48,957 nucleotides of DNA from Candidatus Krumholzibacteriia bacterium (lineage in GTDB: Bacteria > Krumholzibacteriota > Krumholzibacteriia > Krumholzibacteriales > Krumholzibacteriaceae). Made by a program: the position numbers and the translations under genes. The stretch is taken from positions 1-48,957 of the forward strand of contig JAGLYV010000035.1 of the NCBI GenBank assembly GCA_023131975.1, given 5' to 3'. The notes beneath the pieces were generated by a model. That model saw only the letters and a list, made by a program, of their open reading frames with translations, was not told where the DNA came from and ran no database searches. Position 1 is the stretch's first letter; each line of letters opens with the position of its first letter. This document shows, piece by piece, positions 42,739-48,957 of the stretch.

Positions 42739-43365
42739 TCAGCGGATCAGGTCACCGATCCTGCTGAACCGCAGCCATTTCTTCTTATAATCGACAGAAA
42801 AGTAGATGAACAGGGCCTTTCCCCTGAGTAGTTTTTTGTCGAGCGGCCCCCAGTACCTTGAATCAAAACTGTTATCCCTGTTGTCCCCCATGACAAAAAT
42901 ATGCCCTGCCGGCACTTTGAGAGGACCGAAAGAACGTCGGGGAACGGTGTCATGGATATGTTTGGTGAATATTTCTTCCATGGCCTTGCCATCCACATAT
43001 AGAGTCTTGCCCCTCACTTCGACGGTCTGTCCCTCCAGGGCTACGCATCTTTTGATATAATCGGTCTTCTTGTCACCGGGAAATTTAAAGATCACAATAT
43101 CGCCCTGCTTCGGTTCTCTCACGGCTGGAAGCTTCAGATCGATAAACGGCACCTTGGCTCCGTATATGAATTTCGTCGCGAAAAGAAAATCTCCCTTGAG
43201 GAGAGTATTCTCCATCGACTCGGAAGGAATATGGTAACTCTGGATAATCAGAGCCCTGACGATCAAAGCCAGGACAACAGCAGTCAGGACGATCTCTGTA
43301 TATTCCCGAAACTTGGATTTTTTCACGACTTTCTTTTTCTCGTCTTTTGCCTTATCTCTGCCCAT
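42739..43365 (-). CDS. lepB: Signal peptidase I
   Basis: The 208-residue protein has an N-terminal charged tail (about 1-20), a membrane segment (24-41), then IPSESMENTL with the catalytic Ser50, DYIKRCVAL with the general-base Lys105, and the C-terminal GDNRDNSFDSRYWGPL box. It removes signal peptides of exported proteins. GGAGG precedes the ATG. It is flanked by the hrcA promoter region and a DUF5683 gene. Confidence 0.96.
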   Translation of the reverse strand: MGRDKAKDEKKKVVKKSKFREYTEIVLTAVVLALIVRALIIQSYHIPSESMENTLLKGDFLFATKFIYGAKVPFIDLKLPAVREPKQGDIVIFKFPGDKKTDYIKRCVALEGQTVEVRGKTLYVDGKAMEEIFTKHIHDTVPRRSFGPLKVPAGHIFVMGDNRDNSFDSRYWGPLDKKLLRGKALFIYFSVDYKKKWLRFSRIGDLIR

Positions 43366-43417
43366 CTATTCCTCCGGTTTGCTATTGAATGACATGTATG
43401 ATCCATGCCCGGCTTCC

Positions 43418-43453
43418 AAAAAACTCCTGCCGCGCTGAAAGACCCACGCGGAG
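43418..43453 (-). terminator. Possible intrinsic terminator after the DUF5683 gene
   Basis: On the minus strand CTCCGCG and CGCGG-CA-GGAG can form a bulged stem around a loop of about 12 bases, followed by six T residues. The stem is imperfect, so the call is moderate. Confidence 0.45.
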
Positions 43454-43471
43454 ATAATGCTAAACTATTTC

Positions 43472-44140
43472 TCAAAAATCAACACTTACCGACAATCCGA
43501 CAGAATCTTCCAGGGGTGAACCTTCCAGCTTGAAATTCATGTCATGCAGATGCGCGTCGATATACGAGTCAAGGACAACAATGAGTATACAACCCGCCGA
43601 CCACCAGATCCAGTCTATCTGTTTCTGTTTGTATTCCTCCGCCCAGAGATCATGGTATGTCCAATCCTGATTTTGATATGTCTCCGGGGGATCGGTATCC
43701 GAAGTGAGCCAGCGCGGATAGCTGTCACGAATCACTTCCTCTCTCTTCTCCATACGATAATAATGCAGTATCCTGCTCAGATAGAATATCTCAAAGCTCG
43801 CCGCTATAACTGCTTTTAACGGTTTTTCATTATATATCTGGCCGAGTCCCGGAATTGCCAGCGCACTGAGCATGGCTATTTTGGCGTTCTTCTTTTTTCT
43901 CCAGCTTGCTCCATCAAGTGCCGGATCACCTCTTTCCCTGTCGATCATAGCTTTTAATCGTCCCGCAGAGGTAGAATCGGGTCTTACTGAAGATAACTGC
44001 TGAGCAGTGGACAGGTCTGACACTCCGCCTGATAAATATTGGGGCGGATCTTCACTGAAAGACCATGCTCTTCCCGATCCCGGATTGAGGATGATCATCG
44101 AGAATACGATGCAAATACAGATTAACGATTCGCGGTTCAA
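43472..44140 (-). CDS. DUF5683 family membrane protein
   Basis: The 222-residue protein starts at a TTG and has a signal-like hydrophobic N-terminus (about 5-25). From about residue 88 it carries the DUF5683 signature: AMLSALAIPGLGQIYNEKP, then KAVIAA and further hydrophobic segments near 165-185. Members are small membrane proteins of unknown function, frequent in Bacteroidetes and related phyla. The ribosome-binding site is weak. It lies 80 bases downstream of tRNA-Sec. Confidence 0.75.
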   Translation of the reverse strand: MNRESLICICIVFSMIILNPGSGRAWSFSEDPPQYLSGGVSDLSTAQQLSSVRPDSTSAGRLKAMIDRERGDPALDGASWRKKKNAKIAMLSALAIPGLGQIYNEKPLKAVIAASFEIFYLSRILHYYRMEKREEVIRDSYPRWLTSDTDPPETYQNQDWTYHDLWAEEYKQKQIDWIWWSAGCILIVVLDSYIDAHLHDMNFKLEGSPLEDSVGLSVSVDF

Positions 44141-44219
44141 TTGGTGCTTCCACTATCTCCGGCCGAAACGACTGCTCCGACCGATCATAAGAAAAGAATT
44201 CAGATCTAAAAAACATTAA

Positions 44220-44317
44220 TGGCGGGAACGTGTGGGAATCGAACCCACCCCGGATGGTTTTAGCACCCAGCAAAAGGATTTGAAGTCCTCGGGGCCCACC
44301 AGAACCCGTCCATTCCC
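44220..44317 (-). tRNA. selC: tRNA-Sec (anticodon TCA)
   Basis: The 98-base gene, including an encoded CCA, has the features of bacterial selenocysteine tRNA. The anticodon loop is CTTCAAA on a GAGGA/TCCTT stem. The D stem has 6 pairs (GGGTTC with GGGCCC) and a 4-base loop. A long variable arm is closed by CTGGGTG and CATCCGG, with a T arm GTGGG-TTCGATT-CCCAC. The acceptor stem is GGGAATG with CGTTCCC; the eighth pair expected in tRNA-Sec is a G-A mismatch. Discriminator G is as in E. coli selC. It decodes UGA through SelA and SelB, which are not in this window. Confidence 0.95.
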
Positions 44318-44351
44318 ACATTCAAGCATTCGGCCGTTACTCAGGATACTG

Positions 44352-44729
44352 CTAATCGATAAGGGCAATAGCTTCGATCTCCACAAGGGCGCCGAGGGGC
44401 AGAGCCGTGACCGCAAATGCCGCTCTGGCAGGTGGATCCCCTGTAAAATACCGGCTGTATATACCGTTCATGGTCTTGAAATCATCCATCGACTGAAGCA
44501 GGACCGTTGCCTTGACGATCGACTCCATCGTTCCTCCCGCTTCCTCTACTACCGCCTTAAGATTCTCCAGCACTCTCTCTACCTGATTCTCCAGTCCTTC
44601 GACCATCTCTCCCGTTGCCGGGTCGAGTCCTATCTGACCTGAGATATACAACATGTTCCCGGCTCTTATGGCCTGGTTGTAAGGACCGACCGCGGCCGGT
44701 GCCTTGTCTGTGCTTATAACCTTCTTCAT
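44352..44729 (-). CDS. ridA: RidA family reactive intermediate/imine deaminase
   Basis: The 125-residue protein matches RidA end to end: APAAVGPYNQAIRAGNMLYISGQIG, the VLLQSMDDFKTMNGIY segment and PARAAFAVTALPLGALVEIEAIA, with the conserved Arg that binds the substrate carboxylate. It hydrolyses 2-aminoacrylate and related imines made by PLP enzymes. AGGAGG precedes the ATG. It follows glmS by 62 bases. Confidence 0.96.
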   Translation of the reverse strand: MKKVISTDKAPAAVGPYNQAIRAGNMLYISGQIGLDPATGEMVEGLENQVERVLENLKAVVEEAGGTMESIVKATVLLQSMDDFKTMNGIYSRYFTGDPPARAAFAVTALPLGALVEIEAIALID

Positions 44730-44791
44730 CCCTGCCTCCTGTGGAAAAAACTATATTGCTGGCCGAAACGCCTTTCCAGGCGACAGAACCT

Positions 44792-46624
44792 CTATTCCAC
44801 CGTCACACTCTTTGCCAGGTTTCTCGGCTGATCGACATGGCAACCTCTCATCACCGCTATATGATACGCAAGCAACTGCAGCGGTATCACGGACAGGATA
44901 GGATAGAGGAAATCAAGGGTCTTGGGTACAAAGATCACATGATCGGCCATCTTGATCAATTCATCGTTTCCCTCACTTGTAATGGCGATGATCTTTCCCT
45001 TTCGGGCCTTCACCTCATTGATATTTCCTACGATCTTCTGGTAGGCGGCGTCTCTCGGAGCGATGATGACTACAGGCATGTTGTCATCAATAAGCGCAAT
45101 AGGGCCATGCTTCATCTCAGCGGCCGGATATCCTTCCGCGTGGACATAAGATATTTCTTTCAGTTTGAGCGCCCCTTCGAGAGCGACGGGATAGTTAGCG
45201 CCCCTGCCCAGATATAGAAAGTTGTTGTGGTGATGATACTCTTCCGCGATTACCCGTATCTTCTCATCCGATTCCAGGATATGGGTCACCTGGTCGGGCA
45301 GAGCTCTCAGGGCTTTGATCATCTGCTGCCCTTCAGCAAGTGAGATATCCCTCATCCTCCCCAGAGCAAGAGCCAGGAGACTGAGGACAGTTATCTGGGA
45401 GGTGAAAGCCTTCGTTGAGGCCACACCGATCTCCGGTCCGGCATGGATATAGATCCCCGCCTCTGACTCCCTGGCGATGGTGCTTCCGACGACATTGCAT
45501 ATCCCCATCGCCTGAGCCCCCTTGCTTTTCGCTTCCCTGAGCGCGGCAAGTGTATCGACTGTCTCTCCGGACTGGCTGATCGCGAACACCAGGGTACCAT
45601 CTTCCATGATAGGGTTTCTGTACCGGAATTCACTGGCATATTCCACTTCGACAGGGATCCTGGCCGTCTCCTCGATCATATATTCTCCAAGAAGACCTGC
45701 GTGCCAGCTCGTTCCACAACCCAATATGACGATCCGCCGGATTTCCCGGAGCTGTTCATCGGTAAGGTCCAACCCCCCCAGCTTTGCCTTTCCGGTATCG
45801 TTGATCAACCTCCCTCTCATCGCGTTTCTGATGGTCTCCGGTTGCTCGAAGATCTCTTTCAGCATGAAATGTTCGAATCCGCCCTTTTCGATCATGTCCA
45901 GGTCCCAGTCGATCTCCTGGATCTTATGTTCGACATATTCGTTTTCTACCGTCATCGTCATAAAGTGTCCGGGGGTGGCAACGACCATCTGCTGGTCCTC
46001 CAGATAGATGACCTGCTTCGTGTGCTTGAGTATCGCCGCTACATCACTGGCGATAAAATACTCATCGTCTCCTATACCAACCACTACGGGAGAACCATTT
46101 CGCGCGCCTACAAGTTTGTCAGGCTCAGATTCGGAAATTACGATAATGCCATAAGTTCCCTCGACTACCTTAAGTGCTTTCTGAACAGCATCCTCAAGGT
46201 TTTTGCCATTGTAGAATTTCTCTATCAAATGTACGAGGATCTCTGTGTCTGTTTCGGACCGGAATTCATGTCCCTCGGCCAGCAGAGATTTCTTCAAAGT
46301 CTGGTAATTCTCGATGATCCCGTTATGGACCAGAGCTATACGCATCTTGGAATCATAGTGAGGATGAGCGTTGATCCTGTTAGGCTCTCCGTGAGTAGCC
46401 CAACGCGTATGCGCGATACCCAGGCTACCGGAAATATCCATATCCTTGAGACGTTCCTCGAGCTTCGCGATCTTACCCGGTGTTTTCTCAGTCACCATGG
46501 AATTGTCCCGGATAATGGCGATTCCCGCTGAATCGTATCCCCTGTACTCGAGTCTTTTCAGGCCCTCAAGTAGTATCTCGCCGACCTTTCTGCTTCTTCC
46601 AGTGTAACCAATTATCCCGCACAT
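44792..46624 (-). CDS. glmS: Glucosamine-fructose-6-phosphate aminotransferase (isomerising)
   Basis: The 610-residue enzyme begins MCGIIGYTG, with the catalytic Cys2 of the glutaminase domain, and has HTRWATHGEPNRINAHPH. The two SIS sugar-isomerase domains contain ILGCGTSWHAG, SQSGETVDTLAALREA and EMKHGPIALID, and the C-terminus is DQPRNLAKSVTVE. It makes glucosamine-6-phosphate from fructose-6-phosphate and glutamine. The 51-base gap to glmM is too short for a glmS ribozyme. Confidence 0.98.
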   Translation of the reverse strand: MCGIIGYTGRSRKVGEILLEGLKRLEYRGYDSAGIAIIRDNSMVTEKTPGKIAKLEERLKDMDISGSLGIAHTRWATHGEPNRINAHPHYDSKMRIALVHNGIIENYQTLKKSLLAEGHEFRSETDTEILVHLIEKFYNGKNLEDAVQKALKVVEGTYGIIVISESEPDKLVGARNGSPVVVGIGDDEYFIASDVAAILKHTKQVIYLEDQQMVVATPGHFMTMTVENEYVEHKIQEIDWDLDMIEKGGFEHFMLKEIFEQPETIRNAMRGRLINDTGKAKLGGLDLTDEQLREIRRIVILGCGTSWHAGLLGEYMIEETARIPVEVEYASEFRYRNPIMEDGTLVFAISQSGETVDTLAALREAKSKGAQAMGICNVVGSTIARESEAGIYIHAGPEIGVASTKAFTSQITVLSLLALALGRMRDISLAEGQQMIKALRALPDQVTHILESDEKIRVIAEEYHHHNNFLYLGRGANYPVALEGALKLKEISYVHAEGYPAAEMKHGPIALIDDNMPVVIIAPRDAAYQKIVGNINEVKARKGKIIAITSEGNDELIKMADHVIFVPKTLDFLYPILSVIPLQLLAYHIAVMRGCHVDQPRNLAKSVTVE

Positions 46625-46675
46625 ATCATTCTCCTTGCAGGCTTATCGTTCCAGAAAACCGGGCCTGTCACTCTA

Positions 46676-48028
46676 TCACGTAGATTCCAGGATCGTTATA
46701 GCCCTGTCCACAAAAAATTCAGCGTCCCGGATGTTATCGGCTTCAGCTATAATACGAACTACAGGCTCGGTGTTTGATCTCCTGAGATGTATCCATCCAT
46801 CAGACATATCAATTCTCATACCATCCAGAGTATTATATTCGCCTTTGAACTCGTTCTTGAGCAACTCCATGGCTTTTTCCATATTACCCGAGAAGGGCAT
46901 CTTTTTCTTAACTATTTCGTATCCCGGCAGTTTTTTTATCTTTTCTGAGAGAGAAAGGTCCTCTTCAGCCAGCAACTGAAGAATGAGAGCGATCCCGGTC
47001 ATAGCATCACGCCCATAATGGATCGCTGGAAAGATCACTCCTCCGTTACCTTCCCCACCTATCACTGCTCCGGAATCTTTCATCGCCGAGATGACATTCG
47101 CCTCCCCGACCTTCGACCTTACCGAAACCACCCCATGCTTTTCTGCGATGTCGTCAATGATCCTGCTGCTGGAAAGGTTGACAACGACAGGTCCTTTCTC
47201 TTTTCCAAGAATATAATCAGCGGCCAGGGCAATCGTCAGTTCCTCACTACAGACATTTCCATTTCCATCGACAAGGACCAGCCTGTCCGCGTCAGGATCG
47301 CACGCGAACCCGAGGTCCGCCTCACTCGAAGATACAGCGTTTGACAGGTCTGATAGATTGGCGGGTCTGGGTTCCGGGTCATGCGGAAACGGGCTGTCGA
47401 CATCCGTGAACAGTTCCTGAACTGTCACCCCGAGATGGCCCAGCAACTTCGGGACTATCCTGCTACCCGCTCCGTTGACACAATCTATCACTACCTTCAT
47501 CCCGCGGGATGATATTTTCTTCCGGTCTATTACCGGGAGGCCAAGTATCCTGGCTATATGAACATCGTCAGCGCCATCTTCTCGATTGTATCCTCCGACA
47601 GGATCGCATCGTCTGTATTGCAGATCTCCACTTTCAACGGATGTTCTGATCGCGGCCACGGCTTTCTCGTCAATGAATTCTCCATTCGAATCGAGAAATT
47701 TCAGGGCATTCCACTTTTCGTCATTGTGGCTTGCCGTGATTATTATGCCGCCGTCCGCGTCCAGATGTCCGACCATTATCTCCACGGTAGGCGTAGCAGC
47801 TATTCCCAGATCGGTCACATCTATACCCATGAACCGGAGTACCGAGACCACCATCTCACTGAGAAGCGGACCAGACGCTCTTGTGTCCCTGCCTACCACA
47901 ACATGCCTGCATCCAAGCAATGAGGCATAAGCCGCGGTATATCTGGCAGCGGACTCCGGGTTCATTCCAGGACCCAGTATTCCTCTCACTCCCGAGACAC
48001 TTACCATCAGCGACTTGTCTTCTTTCAA
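46676..48028 (-). CDS. glmM: Phosphoglucosamine mutase
   Basis: From the TTG at 48028 the protein has 450 residues, the usual length. It has SVSGVRGI at the N-terminus, the phosphoserine loop ITASHNDEKWNALK with Ser100, the metal loop CDPDADR, the sugar loop GGEGNGG and the phosphate loop RRSNTEPVVRI. It converts glucosamine-6-phosphate to glucosamine-1-phosphate for UDP-GlcNAc; neighbouring glmS makes its substrate. AAGGAT lies 6 bases before the TTG; the open frame to 48103 would run through the promoter. Related phosphomannomutase activity is possible. Confidence 0.92.
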   Translation of the reverse strand: MKEDKSLMVSVSGVRGILGPGMNPESAARYTAAYASLLGCRHVVVGRDTRASGPLLSEMVVSVLRFMGIDVTDLGIAATPTVEIMVGHLDADGGIIITASHNDEKWNALKFLDSNGEFIDEKAVAAIRTSVESGDLQYRRCDPVGGYNREDGADDVHIARILGLPVIDRKKISSRGMKVVIDCVNGAGSRIVPKLLGHLGVTVQELFTDVDSPFPHDPEPRPANLSDLSNAVSSSEADLGFACDPDADRLVLVDGNGNVCSEELTIALAADYILGKEKGPVVVNLSSSRIIDDIAEKHGVVSVRSKVGEANVISAMKDSGAVIGGEGNGGVIFPAIHYGRDAMTGIALILQLLAEEDLSLSEKIKKLPGYEIVKKKMPFSGNMEKAMELLKNEFKGEYNTLDGMRIDMSDGWIHLRRSNTEPVVRIIAEADNIRDAEFFVDRAITILEST

Positions 48029-48074
48029 AACTATATCCTTTTCCCGGTTCACGCGTCTCCAATAAATGAATGTA

Positions 48075-48103
48075 AAAGTATCCGGAACACTCGACTCTGT
48101 CAA
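48075..48103 (-). promoter_or_regulatory. Probable promoter for glmM-glmS-ridA
   Basis: TTGACA (48098-48103) is followed after 17 bases by TACTTT (48075-48080) on the minus strand. The -35 is perfect and the -10 weak. It lies between the acs terminator and the glmM start, leaving a leader of about 40 bases. Confidence 0.5.
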
Positions 48104-48187
48104 CTTTGATGATCATCAGCCCCCGATAACCAAGTCTTTTCAATACTAAACCCGTAAGCCCCGGATATCCAGCAAAACCTTCCAAAC

Positions 48188-48219
48188 AAAAAAGGGGCGG
48201 AGCAAAACAGCTCCGCCCC
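48188..48219 (-). terminator. Intrinsic terminator after acs
   Basis: The minus strand has a perfect 10-base-pair stem GGGGCGGAGC with GCTCCGCCCC, a 6-base loop, and six T residues after it. It separates acs from glmM. Confidence 0.95.
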
Positions 48220-48244
48220 GTAAGCATCTATTATGGATGCCTTC

Positions 48245-48957
48245 TTATTTGCGTTCCTCGATCAGCTGCTCGACTACCTTGGGGTCGGCAAGAGTAGTCG
48301 TATCACCGATATCATCGCTGCCAGTGGCAAGGATCTTGAGGATCCGGCGCATGATCTTCCCACTCCTGGTCTTCGGAAGAGCGTCGGCAAACTGGATCTT
48401 GTCCGGCTTGGCGATCGGACCGATCTCCTTGCTCACGTGGTTCCTGAGCGTCTGGATAAGTTCATCGGTCTTGTCGACATTCTCCTGCAGGGTAACGAAA
48501 GCATAGAGTCCCTGACCCTTTATCTCATGAGGCATCGGAACTACAGCAGCCTCGGCCACGGTCTCATGGCTTACGAGGGCGCTTTCGACTTCCATCGTAC
48601 CGATCCTGTGACCGGATACGTTGATCACGTCATCGACACGGCCCATGATCCAGAAATAGCCGTCCTCGTCCTGCATAGCGAAGTCGCCAGTGTAGTACGA
48701 TCCAGGGAAGCGCGACCAGTAGGAATCCTTATAGCGCTGTGGGTCGCCGTAGACGTCGAGCAGCATACCCGGCCATGGCTTCTTTATTATTAGCAACCCC
48801 GTCTGGCCAGCAGGAAGTTCGTTTCCCTCGGCATCAACTACAGCGGCATCAACCCCAGGAAGTGGGAAGGTCGTCGAGCCTGGTTTTAGTGGTATAGGCT
48901 CAATCCCTGGCGTTGGGGATAGCATTGTGCCCCCGGTCTCCGTCTGCCACCAGGTAT
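48245..48957 (-). CDS. acs: Acetyl-CoA synthetase, C-terminal part (partial)
   Basis: The gene enters from the right edge; 237 codons are visible. They begin TWWQTETGGTML, the A5 motif of AMP-forming acyl-CoA synthetases. YYTGDFAMQDEDGYFWIMGRVDDVINVSGHRIG (in two adjacent motifs) and the C-terminal PKTRSGKIMRRIL follow, with the catalytic Lys that is controlled by acetylation in known enzymes. Acs activates acetate to acetyl-CoA through acetyl-AMP. A strong terminator follows the stop codon. Confidence 0.95.
   Translation of the reverse strand, partial: TWWQTETGGTMLSPTPGIEPIPLKPGSTTFPLPGVDAAVVDAEGNELPAGQTGLLIIKKPWPGMLLDVYGDPQRYKDSYWSRFPGSYYTGDFAMQDEDGYFWIMGRVDDVINVSGHRIGTMEVESALVSHETVAEAAVVPMPHEIKGQGLYAFVTLQENVDKTDELIQTLRNHVSKEIGPIAKPDKIQFADALPKTRSGKIMRRILKILATGSDDIGDTTTLADPKVVEQLIEERK

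Noticed and set aside
44730-44791. CGCCT-GGAA-AGGCG hairpin between glmS and ridA as a terminator
   Set aside because: The stem has only 5 pairs and is followed by TTTCGG, not a proper T-run.
46625-46675. A glmS ribozyme before glmS
   Set aside because: Only 51 bases separate glmM and glmS and no conserved ribozyme core is visible.
1-48957. Mobile elements, prophage genes, CRISPR arrays or defence islands
   Set aside because: No transposase, integrase, phage, cas or restriction gene is recognisable, no regular direct repeats were seen by eye, and gene order is that of conserved housekeeping operons.

Overview
This window is a chromosomal segment of a Gram-negative (diderm) bacterium. The evidence for an outer membrane is an Omp85/TamA barrel protein, a TamB homologue, lipoproteins and RseP. 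No gene names the lineage. The mix of propeller lipoproteins, a DUF5683 protein, a peptidase-propeller-barrel fusion and a C4 zinc-ribbon coiled-coil protein resembles the FCB group and its uncultured neighbours (for example Krumholzibacteriota, Eisenbacteria or Latescibacterota). That placement is a low-confidence inference. A tRNA-Sec gene indicates that the organism uses selenocysteine. Almost everything lies on the minus strand; only two small lipoprotein genes are on the plus strand. I see no insertion sequence, prophage or CRISPR array.

Layout from left to right: (1) The start of gatC, then a plus-strand propeller lipoprotein. (2) An envelope cluster, transcribed right to left: tamA, tamB, a large zincin-propeller-Omp85 fusion protein, then the helicase pcrA. 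(3) A divergent promoter region and a small orphan lipoprotein. (4) The translation and lipid block rplM-rpsI-rpsB-tsf // pyrH-frr-uppS-cdsA-dxr-rseP, with a strong promoter before rplM and a strong intrinsic terminator between tsf and pyrH. (5) rnpB (RNase P RNA) with its own promoter, running into recJ-dtd-maf-yjbQ-mtnA. (6) A zinc-ribbon coiled-coil gene followed by an RNase HI gene; upstream is a leader holding a short peptide ORF and an intrinsic terminator. (7) A Ycf48-like lipoprotein and sixA. (8) The macromolecular-synthesis block yqeY-cvpA-mutS2-dnaG-rpoD, followed by tRNA-Ile2(CAU) and a terminator. (9) The heat-shock block hrcA-grpE-dnaK-dnaJ-rsmE with a sigma-70 promoter and a CIRCE operator. 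(10) lepB, a DUF5683 protein, tRNA-Sec, and glmM-glmS-ridA. (11) The C-terminal part of acs with a strong terminator.

Most genes are conserved housekeeping genes: translation, isoprenoid, phospholipid and amino-sugar precursors for the envelope, protein folding, and DNA replication and repair. I did not find a clearly new multi-gene system. The most unusual items are the zincin-propeller-Omp85 fusion next to tamAB, two genes (pyrH and the zinc-ribbon gene) whose ribosome-binding sites sit directly behind intrinsic terminators, and the rnpB-recJ junction. UUG start codons appear often and were used to correct several gene starts.
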